A DNA stretch of 64,000 nt from Magnetovibrio sp. GTDB lineage: Bacteria > Pseudomonadota > Alphaproteobacteria > Rhodospirillales > Magnetovibrionaceae. Within the stretch, counting starts at the first letter, position 1. The number at the start of each line of letters is the position of its first letter. Position numbers and translations under genes: made by a program. The notes under the pieces are model-generated. The model saw nothing but the letters and a program-made list of their open reading frames with translations, ran no database searches and was not told the origin of the DNA. Positions 28,687 through 36,727 of this stretch are shown one piece after another. The stretch is taken from contig JAPHSY010000010.1 in NCBI GenBank assembly GCA_026196495.1, forward strand, positions 21,311 through 85,310. The letters are read 5' to 3'.

Positions 28687-29343
28687 TTACCGAATGTCAG
28701 GCAAAGTCGTTAATATCCGGCGAACGGCATCATTGGCGATGGAATAGGCTAATCCTTCGTTGGTATTGAATGATACTGCTTTGGCCGTATTGGCAAAAAT
28801 AGATAGTGGGGATAGAGGTATACCACCATCGCCGCGCCGGGCAACATGTGCGCCACGCCAGAGCACTTCGTCGTTACTGGTTTTTCGCAATTCAAGTTTG
28901 GCCCCGACCCGTTTGTCGGACCATATTACGGCGAATTGGTCACCGCTTCCCTGTAAGGTGATTGTGAGATGAAACCCACAACGCTGGCTGCGGGCAAAGG
29001 TCTTTAGGTCTTCGGGAACTTTCAGGTCATAACCTTGTTCACGGGCAATGCGGTCACGGGACAGGGGGGAGATGACACGGTCAATTTTTCCAGTGAGCTG
29101 TCGGGCGACGGTGCTTTCAACGAAGCGCGACAGCTCTGTTGGGTTCTTATTGTCCATGGGGGAGATAATTACGCAATTGGGGGCGTTTTGAAAGTATGCA
29201 GGGCTAACGTGATACATAACCGTTTGGTCATTGGCTTGCATTTCTCCCGCGGCATCGGTTTCAACCGACTGGACTTGAGCTGGAACACACGCAGCCAGTC
29301 CCATAAGCAGGATAAGTAGGGAGACTGTACGATATGGTTTCAT
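28687..29343 (-). CDS. Outer-membrane lipoprotein, CsgG/LpoB/DUF799-like fold suspected
   Basis: About 218 residues. A short signal sequence ends in the lipobox LMGLAAC. The mature part opens with a strand-turn resembling CsgG-type lipoproteins (CVIISPMDNKN), continues with a helix (FVESTVARQLTGKIDRVISP) and a second half KLELRKTSNDEVLWRGAHVARR, where the 'x-x-D-x-VLW' turn is typical of GNA1162/CsgG-like proteins. The first ATG of the track ORF is five codons upstream; the chosen one has GGAG nine bases before it and begins two bases after the upstream stop. It is in the middle of the envelope operon, upstream of the caspase-like gene. Fold assignment is inference. Confidence 0.72.
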   Translation of the reverse strand: MKPYRTVSLLILLMGLAACVPAQVQSVETDAAGEMQANDQTVMYHVSPAYFQNAPNCVIISPMDNKNPTELSRFVESTVARQLTGKIDRVISPLSRDRIAREQGYDLKVPEDLKTFARSQRCGFHLTITLQGSGDQFAVIWSDKRVGAKLELRKTSNDEVLWRGAHVARRGDGGIPLSPLSIFANTAKAVSFNTNEGLAYSIANDAVRRILTTLPDIR

Positions 29344-29345
29344 GT

Positions 29346-30305
29346 CTACGTTCTCCATGCACAGCGAGACGTTTGGGCCTTCAGACCGATCCGTCCTGGA
29401 ATGGGGCGGCCGTCAACCAATAGGTCTTCGACAATAACAGTGTTGCCCTCTAGGCGGTAACGGGCACGAATGGATTTGGTTTGGTCGTACCCATCACCAA
29501 TGTATTTGCGAAGCCCCCCCAATAAGGAAGCATCGACTTGGCGCAAGAATATGCGAACACCAGAGGCTTGTGATTTCATGCTGTGGTGTTTGCGAATGGC
29601 ATATTCTGCATTATGTTCGGATGGCGATAGCCAACCGGCAGGTTGGCGCAGAAATCCACTGTAGCGGTCCATGTTGATGTTCCAAGATGATCCTGGTGCA
29701 CCATCGGCAACAAATAGGCGTGATTGTCCATCCATCAAAGCAACCCGCATGCCAAGACATGATTCCATATGTTTGAACAGGCGACCATGTTGGGAGCGGT
29801 CATCCGGCCAAGCAATCTCAATCATAGGGCCTTTGCCGTGTTCGAGTGTTCTGAGCAGCGTGCGTCCTTCCATCATATCGGTGGCCGCAGGCACGAAGGT
29901 TGTGGGTTCTTTAGGCTTGGGCATAATTTTGGCCTGGTCATTGGCTTTTACGGCAGGCTTTGGTTTCGGCCTGTGAGTGTTCGTTGGTTTTTGTTTTGAT
30001 GTTTGCTTCCCGGGCAGTTTTTGGTCTTTGCCCTTTTGACGGTCTTCAGGTTTTACCTCAGTAACTTCAACAGGTCCTGACTTTAACGTCGGTGTGGGGG
30101 CTGGCGGTGGCGGAAGGGTGAGGGCCGTGGGGATTGGGTTGCTTTTTTCGTTGGGCGTTTTCTCTTTGGGAGTTTTTGGTTCTTTGGCTTCTACTTTTTG
30201 CTCTGGCACAGAGGTCTGGGCGACAAGCATTGTTACAATCCAAGTTGCGAACAACAGGCTGATGACAACGGAAATACGTGCCGTCCATTTTCTACGCCAA
30301 GTCAT
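29346..30305 (-). CDS. TonB-like periplasm-spanning protein with unique C-terminal domain
   Basis: About 319 residues. The N-terminus is basic and cytoplasmic, followed by one TM helix (about 10-29) and a roughly 110-residue linker made of Pro, Lys and Glu (KEPKTPKEKTP, TLPPPPAPTPT, HRPKPKP), like the extended TonB linker. The C-terminal 170 residues form a globular domain (MIEIAWPDDRSQHGRLFKHMESCLGM; WLSPSEHNAEYAIRKHH) that I do not recognise and that is not the standard TonB_C sequence. It starts four bases after the preceding gene and encodes no enzyme motif. The architecture suggests coupling of an inner-membrane PMF complex to an outer-membrane partner; this is inference from layout. Confidence 0.7.
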   Translation of the reverse strand: MTWRRKWTARISVVISLLFATWIVTMLVAQTSVPEQKVEAKEPKTPKEKTPNEKSNPIPTALTLPPPPAPTPTLKSGPVEVTEVKPEDRQKGKDQKLPGKQTSKQKPTNTHRPKPKPAVKANDQAKIMPKPKEPTTFVPAATDMMEGRTLLRTLEHGKGPMIEIAWPDDRSQHGRLFKHMESCLGMRVALMDGQSRLFVADGAPGSSWNINMDRYSGFLRQPAGWLSPSEHNAEYAIRKHHSMKSQASGVRIFLRQVDASLLGGLRKYIGDGYDQTKSIRARYRLEGNTVIVEDLLVDGRPIPGRIGLKAQTSRCAWRT

Positions 30306-30308
30306 GGC

Positions 30309-30830
30309 TTACCTCATCATCTTTTCGGCGAACATGCGTTCCATGTCTGAAGCCAGATCATATAGTGCCTTGCGGCGGTCATTGCTTTTGTTTGGTTCTA
30401 CAGTATCTATCTCTGCCATATCTAATGTTGTTGATGTGGTAATTGTGGGCTCTGCTTGGGTTTTGGTTGTGTGTGTTTCAATCTTTGACACCTCTATGGG
30501 CGACACATCCCTAGGTGCTTCGTGGGTCACACGCACTGGGACTTCTTGTGCGGGTGGTAACTCGGGCAGCGTTGGTTGATTTTGCGAAGTGGGTTCTTCT
30601 GCCCTGTGAGAGGGTGAGAGCTTTTTGACAGCGACAGATGCGGCAGTTTTCTCTGCTTGCGGTGGTTCTACACGTTGTTTTGGTTTTTGTGGAGAAGGGG
30701 CTGGTGTCGCCATGTCCATCGGTATGGTGAGCTGTGCAGAATTGTTGTGCGATTCAGACAGTTCAGGGCGATCCATGACCAGAAAGACCATGGCTCCGAC
30801 GACAACAATATTGAAGATTAAGAACCGCAT
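30309..30830 (-). CDS. Single-TM protein with Pro/Thr-rich periplasmic stalk
   Basis: About 173 residues: an N-terminal TM helix (FLIFNIVVVGAMVFLVM), a disordered Pro-, Thr- and Glu-rich periplasmic stretch (about 25-140), and a C-terminal helix (KALYDLASDMERMFAEKMMR). No family recognised. It overlaps the 3' end of the MotA/TolQ-like gene by 13 bases and is followed four bases on by the TonB-like gene, so the three are almost certainly translated together. The short cytoplasmic N-terminus, one helix and a spanning stalk make a second TonB/TolA-like linker plausible. Confidence 0.68.
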   Translation of the reverse strand: MRFLIFNIVVVGAMVFLVMDRPELSESHNNSAQLTIPMDMATPAPSPQKPKQRVEPPQAEKTAASVAVKKLSPSHRAEEPTSQNQPTLPELPPAQEVPVRVTHEAPRDVSPIEVSKIETHTTKTQAEPTITTSTTLDMAEIDTVEPNKSNDRRKALYDLASDMERMFAEKMMR

Positions 30831-31336
30831 GGGGCCTCCTCTTGCGCTTCGATGCGCGAATGAGAAATTAATATGAGTGCGCGCAGGGCTGCCGAAGTTG
30901 GTAGGCCGACTACGGTGGTCATGAAGGCTAAGCTGAAATGGTCGGTCAGTTGGCTGATGACGTGTTGTACAGTGCTTGGGGTGAGTTCCTGATCGGACAA
31001 GGTGCCAATGCCAAGGCTGATACCCAGCAATGTGTAAGTTAAGGCCAAAGTGGAAACACCATTGGCTGCGTGAAGACCACCTTCAAGCCAGACCGTGCGG
31101 GTTCTGGCCGTCAATTGGCCATCCCCCAGACGTGCCCAGCAGTATACGGTTGCAAAAATGAGTGCAGAAAACAGCGTGATAAATGTGATACCAAATACTT
31201 CTAGGGTCCACCTTGCAATGGCGTCAGGCCCCATTGAAGTTGCACCAACTGCAATGGCCAATCCGATCACGCCCGCACCCAACACATAGCTTAATGAGCG
31301 CGATCCGGTTTCTGCGATGTTGAGGGCGCGGTGCAT
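30818..31336 (-). CDS. MotA/TolQ/ExbB-like proton-channel protein (compact)
   Basis: About 172 residues with four hydrophobic helices (near 15-35, 43-67, 88-113, 135-157). The third and fourth match the conserved pair of MotA/TolQ/ExbB/ZorA channels: TYTLLGISLGIGTLS corresponds to the 'LLGLxGTVxGI' helix, and SLAFMTTVVGLPTSAALR to the 'AlxtTxxGLxxAIPA' helix. The usual large cytoplasmic loop is reduced. It should assemble as a proton-conducting pentamer with a TolR/MotB-like partner; the candidate partner is the 37486-37923 product of the same operon. The start is one base after the upstream stop. Family assignment is by pattern and fairly confident. Confidence 0.75.
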   Translation of the reverse strand: MHRALNIAETGSRSLSYVLGAGVIGLAIAVGATSMGPDAIARWTLEVFGITFITLFSALIFATVYCWARLGDGQLTARTRTVWLEGGLHAANGVSTLALTYTLLGISLGIGTLSDQELTPSTVQHVISQLTDHFSLAFMTTVVGLPTSAALRALILISHSRIEAQEEAPCGS

Positions 31337-31337
31337 G

Positions 31338-31730
31338 TTATCGTCTCCCGATTTTAGCAGACATCAAGCTGTCGGTATTGACAGAGAATTGATCCAGCCA
31401 GTTGTCTAACATCGTCAGGTTTTTTTCAGTGGCGGAGTGGGCCATGAAGGTGACGTCGTAGTTCAAAAATGCACGCCGCACGATGGGGGTGGTCTTGCCG
31501 CGTAAACTATTGTCACGCAATACCATGCGTTCCATATCGATCAAACGACGTTTGGAGACTTCAATACGGGCATGGCGTTCATTGGGTTGCAGATTACTGT
31601 CAAGGAAATAGTTTACCGTTTGAGCGCGTTCGCGTTCGAGATTTTCCAAAGTACCTGCTTGTGCGACGGTAGAGATAAAGGCGATGACAGCAGAAGCCAT
31701 CAACATAGTTTTGAAGGACTGTATCAACAT
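31338..31730 (-). CDS. Small exported helical protein of unknown function
   Basis: About 130 residues. A signal peptide (FKTMLMASAVIAFISTVAQA) is followed by a wholly helical, charged mature part (GTLENLERERAQTVNYFLD; RHARIEVSKRRLIDMERMVL). No family recognised. It lies one base upstream of the MotA/TolQ-like gene and 21 bases after the coiled-coil protein, within the envelope operon. Probably a soluble periplasmic subunit or chaperone of the system; nothing in the sequence indicates catalysis. Confidence 0.65.
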   Translation of the reverse strand: MLIQSFKTMLMASAVIAFISTVAQAGTLENLERERAQTVNYFLDSNLQPNERHARIEVSKRRLIDMERMVLRDNSLRGKTTPIVRRAFLNYDVTFMAHSATEKNLTMLDNWLDQFSVNTDSLMSAKIGRR

Positions 31731-31751
31731 GATGAAATCTCCTGCTTATGA

Positions 31752-32651
31752 TCAGTTGTTGAGGAAATAGCTGACTGATGTTGCGGGCTGAAGAGAACGA
31801 GTTACGTCGCTATCCGCTAATTCTGCATCCAAACCGTCATCAGCCAGATCCATTGCATCAAGGGCGACCAACTTGGCCATGTAGCCAAGAATGGTTTCTT
31901 CTTGTTCGATGATGGATATTTCTGCTTGAGCATCGGAAACGAGACGGCGTAAATGTTCTTTGCGGGTCATTGGAATTTCTTCCTCACCCATACTCGATGC
32001 ATTCAGTTTATGGTTTTCAATACGTGCAACCAATTGTTCAATGGCTTGCATGTTTTTGGTGAATTGTTGAGCGTAACGGCTTTCCGGTGCCATGCTGTTG
32101 GAGAAAAAGTTACGATCAACATCGGCGTAAGTACGTTCGAAACGTTCAAGGGCCGCTTCTTGGTTGGCAATAACTTCTTCGGCACCAGGGCCGGTGTTTT
32201 CTTGTTGGCTCAAATGATCCAACATGTCTTCAAACAGATTGCGTTTTGTTTCCAGATGCTGACGACGCAGGGCATTGCGTTCTGTCATCATATCCAAATA
32301 TGCACGTTTTTCAGCCAGGAATTCATGGCGTAGTTCTAAGCGTACATCACCCGTTGAAGATGCTATGGCTTGTTGCAGGTCTGCTAATGTTGAGCCTTTA
32401 AGCGAAATGTTTTCTTCAGACGTGCTCAATGCTTCCCCTAGGGAGGATTGTGCAAAATCATTATCCAATGATTTCTTCAAGTAGTTGGTTGGCAACTTAA
32501 CCAAACGCTCACTTGATTGTGGTGACCAATTCACTTGGCTGGCCATTGCAGGTGGCGTGAGCAGTAAGCTCGCCACGAGTAGAGGTGTTACGAAAGCCAG
32601 TCTAAGTACACCGGGATCGCAATGTTGGTTGAAGCGGGGTATGCGTGTCAT
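31752..32651 (-). CDS. Exported coiled-coil-rich protein of unknown function
   Basis: About 299 residues. The N-terminus has a signal peptide, somewhat long, ending near PPAMASQ. The mature protein is highly helical and charged with heptad-like stretches (about 90-160 and 190-260), for example RRQHLETKRNLFEDMLDHL and HLRRLVSDAQAEISIIEQEE. No domain recognised and no cysteines in the mature part. Spacing to the neighbouring genes is about 20-25 bases. A long periplasmic rod or scaffold is a reasonable guess from composition only. Confidence 0.65.
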   Translation of the reverse strand: MTRIPRFNQHCDPGVLRLAFVTPLLVASLLLTPPAMASQVNWSPQSSERLVKLPTNYLKKSLDNDFAQSSLGEALSTSEENISLKGSTLADLQQAIASSTGDVRLELRHEFLAEKRAYLDMMTERNALRRQHLETKRNLFEDMLDHLSQQENTGPGAEEVIANQEAALERFERTYADVDRNFFSNSMAPESRYAQQFTKNMQAIEQLVARIENHKLNASSMGEEEIPMTRKEHLRRLVSDAQAEISIIEQEETILGYMAKLVALDAMDLADDGLDAELADSDVTRSLQPATSVSYFLNN

Positions 32652-32676
32652 GGGGCTCTCCTAGCGCTGATGTGGC

Positions 32677-33255
32677 TTAGTGTGTTTGCCAGTGATGCAC
32701 GCGACGCAGTTCTGCTTTGAGTTGTGCATTCACGTTGGCGTCGGAATAACGCCCAATGGTGCTTGGTTTACGCATTCCGAGTAGGACTTCCACGGTGTCG
32801 ATAAATGAAGACCCGTCGGCGTAATAAATGTCCATGTCTGGATATGTTGTGGTGAATTTTTCAAGATTGACACGGGCTGCAGCCACATCACCGCCTTTGA
32901 GGTGGTTTTGTATGCTGAGTGCATAGGCTTGCATCCGTTCATCCTTGGCAACGGAGCGCGCTCCCGGTCCAATGCTTGCTTCGCATTTTTCTAGCATGCG
33001 GGCACTGGCAAGATACTTAGCTGAATCCCCTGTGGTACGGGCTTGTTGGTCTAATTCCAGGGCATCATCGCGGCACTGGCGAAAATCGCGCATGGCTGAA
33101 ACTTCAGCAAACCGTGCTTCGCGGTAACCGATACCCTCATCAAAGGTTTGTGTGGTTACACAGGCCGACAGAACGACACTTGATAGAACGATTGCGGTAA
33201 ACGCAGAGGCGTGTTTGCGGCTACGGTGGTGACTGTTTTTTGTATGGGTTGGCAT
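32677..33255 (-). CDS. Small lipoprotein of unknown function
   Basis: About 192 residues from the chosen ATG (MPTHTKNSHHRSRK). A very basic N-region is followed by AIVLSSVVLSAC, a clear lipobox. The mature part is helical with two further Cys (FRQCRDDALEL, LEKCEAS), possibly a disulfide, and a region resembling a tetratricopeptide-like helix pair (YALSIQNHLKGGDVAAARVNLEKFTTTYP). The track ORF starts ten codons earlier; AGAGG upstream favours the internal ATG. It belongs to the envelope operon. TPR-like character is suggested, not proven. Confidence 0.68.
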   Translation of the reverse strand: MPTHTKNSHHRSRKHASAFTAIVLSSVVLSACVTTQTFDEGIGYREARFAEVSAMRDFRQCRDDALELDQQARTTGDSAKYLASARMLEKCEASIGPGARSVAKDERMQAYALSIQNHLKGGDVAAARVNLEKFTTTYPDMDIYYADGSSFIDTVEVLLGMRKPSTIGRYSDANVNAQLKAELRRVHHWQTH

Positions 33256-33335
33256 TGCTTCAAACCTCTTATAGCTGTTGCTCATAAGGGTTATGGATGG
33301 GCCAGAAGCATTTTTTTAGGGAGGTGTGAAAAAAA

Positions 33336-34586
33336 TTATGGCTCTACCGTGAAAGCGAATTCATCGATGGCCAGGTTGTCGCCAGCTGCAGAATGAAAAA
33401 TCCGAGCAATATCGGCAGCGATAACAGGGGGCAACGGGCCTGTTGTCTCGCCTTTCAAGGGATCAGGAAGATGTGGTGTGATGTCCTCTTCAGTCGCAAA
33501 GCAGGCGATCACTTCTTCCCCAGCAGGTGGGGCCAACCGTATTTTAAATGGGAAAAAATCTTCGCTTGGAACATGATAGGCGACATTAGCTTCAAAGCGG
33601 AAAACCTCATCTACGTATGGATTGGGGTAAAGCTGCAATACTGTTCCATCTGCTTGAAAGTAAAAGCAATTTAGCCAAGAATCCCGGTTGATTTCGATGG
33701 TAAATTCAAGGTGGTCACCGAAATTGAAAACGGGTTCATCGTCGTGTTTGCTATATAACTCGATGCTCAATTCTTCGGTATTTTTTTCAGGCTCCAATAT
33801 CTCTAAAGGTTCTTCTTCAGTGGAGATTGTCGGGGCAGGTAAAGGGATTTCTGTGTTGATGTTAAGGGGGGCTTGGGCAATAGAGGTATTATCAGACTCA
33901 AAGTCTTGTAAATTGAACAAGATTACGGCGAATGCAACGGCAACGACGGCGAACAAGGCCCATCCAGGGCGGCCGGGCTTGGGACTTTCGTTGATTTGCA
34001 GTGTTTCGGGAGGAGTGTTGATTAGGTTGAGAGTGTTGAGAACTTCTTTGATGCGATTGGCGGGAAGAATTTGCACACCATCGGGTAAGTGGCTTGAGAG
34101 CAACTCTTTGTGATTGTTGCCTTTGGGGACAACAGCATAGACACGTTTGTTATCTTTGAGCCAACGTGCAAACTCAGCCTGGGCAGCGTTGGCTTTTTCT
34201 GCAATGTGATCTACGGGTTTGATGTGCAGATCATAGTCAACCATGCCCGTCATCCACAAAACCACATCGGCTTCATCAGGAGTGCTGAGGGCAGAGGATT
34301 CATTTTGTTCAACGGAATGAGCCGTAAAAACGCCCAGTTGCCAGCTACGCCCCGTACCAATGGGGCCAGAGGCATCCAGGCGGAAGGCGTTTTCTTCGAA
34401 TGGTCCGAATTCACGCATAATAATGCCGCTGCCGAGCTTGACGAAATCGTCATAGTCCCCGCTTATGGGTAACACTTCGGATGAACGCCCCAGGCAGATC
34501 ATGGATTGGGGCGCGTATTCGGGCGTAATGCGCTGGATCAGGACTGGGCCGCCGGTGGTGGCGACGTAAACGGCTATGCGTTTCAC
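33336..34586 (-). CDS. Single-TM protein with C-terminal periplasmic DUF4384-like domain
   Basis: About 416 residues. The N-terminal 200 are cytoplasmic (VYVATTGGPVLIQRITPEYAP; ADVVLWMTGMVDYDLHIKP) and unrecognised. One TM helix lies at about 207-225 (WALFAVVAVAFAVILF), then an acidic Pro-rich linker. The periplasmic C-terminal domain reads FNFGDHLEFTIEINRDSWLNCFYFQADGTVLQLYPNPY in its core, the DUF4384 pattern (strand, 'd..WL..fy...dG.v.qLyPN'). DUF4384 modules often accompany caspase-like or CsgG-like proteins, and a caspase-like gene closes this operon. Its start overlaps the upstream stop by four bases. Confidence 0.75.
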   Translation of the reverse strand: MKRIAVYVATTGGPVLIQRITPEYAPQSMICLGRSSEVLPISGDYDDFVKLGSGIIMREFGPFEENAFRLDASGPIGTGRSWQLGVFTAHSVEQNESSALSTPDEADVVLWMTGMVDYDLHIKPVDHIAEKANAAQAEFARWLKDNKRVYAVVPKGNNHKELLSSHLPDGVQILPANRIKEVLNTLNLINTPPETLQINESPKPGRPGWALFAVVAVAFAVILFNLQDFESDNTSIAQAPLNINTEIPLPAPTISTEEEPLEILEPEKNTEELSIELYSKHDDEPVFNFGDHLEFTIEINRDSWLNCFYFQADGTVLQLYPNPYVDEVFRFEANVAYHVPSEDFFPFKIRLAPPAGEEVIACFATEEDITPHLPDPLKGETTGPLPPVIAADIARIFHSAAGDNLAIDEFAFTVEP

Positions 34587-35119
34587 CTGAGATAGGCCTC
34601 CGACTTCGGATCACTTAATAATCTGACGATATCGGAATTTTTCTCGACAATCACTTGAATAATTCCGTTTCGCGAAGGTGGGAGAGATATTTGATAAATG
34701 CGGTCATCCGTGCCGGAAACCACCAGGGTCTCTGGCTTGGAATCGGTAAAGTCTAAAAGCTCAACAATCAAATACAGTAGGTTCTCTTCTGCGCGTGATG
34801 GTTTGAACGAAAGTTTGCACCCACGTCCTTTGCGTTCAGGCAATTCATTAGGGCTTGCAGCAGCCATGGCTTCGGGAAGGATGAACAGGGCGGTATTCCT
34901 GATCATTGTGCGATGAGCTGCGCGTAGGTCTGGGTTCGCGTTCAGAGCATTTTCGATATCAGTAGTGTCTCCGTCCAATTGGCCTTGGGCATACGCCTGC
35001 AATCGACTGGGGCTGACAAAATGACCATCGGCTTGGAGCAAGTTATCAGCACTGACAAGCGCCTGGAACTCCTCTTGAACCTTCTCTATGTCTTGGGAGG
35101 TGAGCATATAGGTGATCAT
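34583..35119 (-). CDS. Cytoplasmic protein with anti-sigma-like N-terminal segment
   Basis: About 178 residues, no signal or TM. The segment FVSPSRLQAYAQGQLDGDTTDIENALNANPDL resembles the helical start of zinc-less anti-sigma domains ('lxAYLdGxLd..e...v...L..nP'). The rest is beta-rich (ETLVVSGTDDRIYQISLP; IIQVIVEKNSDIV). It overlaps both neighbours by four bases (ATGA type), so it is translationally coupled to the large unknown protein upstream and the DUF4384 protein downstream, and probably made in stoichiometric amounts. Start supported by GGAGAAACTTC. Function unknown. Confidence 0.65.
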   Translation of the reverse strand: MITYMLTSQDIEKVQEEFQALVSADNLLQADGHFVSPSRLQAYAQGQLDGDTTDIENALNANPDLRAAHRTMIRNTALFILPEAMAAASPNELPERKGRGCKLSFKPSRAEENLLYLIVELLDFTDSKPETLVVSGTDDRIYQISLPPSRNGIIQVIVEKNSDIVRLLSDPKSEAYLR

Positions 35120-36642
35120 GAAGTTTCTCCGTATAGCGCGGTGAATTGTTGATGAAAATTGTTTCGGTCTACATCAAACAAAGATTCCAAATCCAGACCA
35201 TCAAGGGCTTTTAGTAATCCTTCTAGTTGGCTGCCGACTGACAAGAGAGGATCTGCGGCCAACTTAAAGGGTTCTGCTTTATCCGCATCGTTAAGAACGT
35301 GGTCTTCAAACCCTTTGCGGGTGAGCTTTTTAAATGCTTTGGCACCATCATCCAAAACCGCTTCAGAAGATGGTGAAGGATCCGTTGTCACCGTACCTGG
35401 GAATGCAATTAGAGTTCTGTCTTCCGTTTGTTTATCGATATGGGAAAGAATGTGTAGACTTGCTTGGATCAACAAACGAACATGATCCTGTAATCCTTTA
35501 TAGAGTTCTTTACGCTGGGGATATGGTTCAGCATCTGTACAAGCAATTCGATTTTGTATGGAATCCTGTCCTCGACCGATTTGAAGATCATTGGTGATGC
35601 CAGATTGGATTTGACCGAAGACTTCGTAACGCATAAAGGCAAGTGGTAAGGACATCACCTTCGGGCCGTAAGTCATGAGTGCTTCGAGCGGCTTGCGTTC
35701 GGTACTTTTTTTGAAGAACTTAATGTTGTCGAGGGGTGGGGTGTCGAACATGTCCATGGGAGATTCCCACAAGCCGGGAAGTTCTTTCACAGCGGTGTTG
35801 GCGAGGTCAAGTTCGCCATGATCCTGATTTGAACCCAGTCGCCCGGCTTCCGCAGCCGAACGTCGAGATGTGACTTCATCGAGAGCTTGAATAAATTTGA
35901 AGAACAAATCGAACACGGTGCGATAACCTTTATAATCATTTCTTTGGTTATGGAGGGACCAGAACTCAAAAATTGCCGCGTCATCAATTGTGATGCTGTT
36001 TTCCGGGCTGCGCTCTTGCAAGAAATTGTAAACAGTGGTGAATTTCCCGTCGCTTTCTGCAGATACCAGGTGGGCGATGCGGTATCGACGCATCTGGCTG
36101 GATAATTTATTGGCGGCCGTTTTGATGGAAGCTGATGAGGGCGGTTCACTTTCTAGGGAATTGAAAATCTCATTAAACTCACTGAAAAAAGCAAACCCTT
36201 CCATACCTGCCAGAAATTCATAGAGGGCGATGAGGCGGGGCATGCGCCCATAACGAATTGAGAAGTGTGTCTGATCACAGTCAATTGTGATTTGATGATC
36301 TTCGATGCGGAGGTTTTCGGGTGCCGGTTGGCTATGAAAAAAAGATTTTAAGGATGAAGGGCTGATCGGGGTGAGGCCTAAGAAAAACAAAGACCGCTGT
36401 TCACTGCTGCTTTTGCTCAGTAAGCCTAAGGCGGTGACCAGATGACAGAGTTCATATAGAGGAGCATCCTTGTTGGGACCGCCTGTTGCACCCGTTACGA
36501 ACCGGGAAAGCCATTGCATGGTGGGTGTTTCGGCATACCGGGGTTGTCCGTCGGGTGTTGTCGCCTCGGCGACAGCCTTGAAATCTTGGATCAGAGTGTC
36601 GCGGCCTCCAAAATTCACGAGGTTGCTGATCGCAGTGCTCAC
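35116..36642 (-). CDS. Large cytoplasmic protein of unknown function in the envelope operon
   Basis: About 508 residues, no signal peptide, TM or motif I recognise. Mixed helical composition with RMPRLIALYEFLAGMEGF, FEFWSLHNQRNDYKGYRTV and LYKGLQDHVRLLIQASLHILSHI as striking helical blocks. The track ORF (594 residues) begins inside the transglycosylase gene, and its first ~80 residues are shadow sequence. I place the start at a GTG with AAGGAG nine bases upstream (MSTAISNLVNFG). An ATG nine codons earlier would put that Shine-Dalgarno sequence inside the gene. The end overlaps the next gene by four bases. Possibly a cytoplasmic regulator or ring component; no evidence for which. Confidence 0.72.
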   Translation of the reverse strand: MSTAISNLVNFGGRDTLIQDFKAVAEATTPDGQPRYAETPTMQWLSRFVTGATGGPNKDAPLYELCHLVTALGLLSKSSSEQRSLFFLGLTPISPSSLKSFFHSQPAPENLRIEDHQITIDCDQTHFSIRYGRMPRLIALYEFLAGMEGFAFFSEFNEIFNSLESEPPSSASIKTAANKLSSQMRRYRIAHLVSAESDGKFTTVYNFLQERSPENSITIDDAAIFEFWSLHNQRNDYKGYRTVFDLFFKFIQALDEVTSRRSAAEAGRLGSNQDHGELDLANTAVKELPGLWESPMDMFDTPPLDNIKFFKKSTERKPLEALMTYGPKVMSLPLAFMRYEVFGQIQSGITNDLQIGRGQDSIQNRIACTDAEPYPQRKELYKGLQDHVRLLIQASLHILSHIDKQTEDRTLIAFPGTVTTDPSPSSEAVLDDGAKAFKKLTRKGFEDHVLNDADKAEPFKLAADPLLSVGSQLEGLLKALDGLDLESLFDVDRNNFHQQFTALYGETS

Positions 36643-36727
36643 GAGGGATATCTCCTTAGTTTTCCTCATATAGGGGTGGCTTGTGAGTGTACGGGCAGGG
36701 GGAATGCAAATCAAACACATGAAATGA

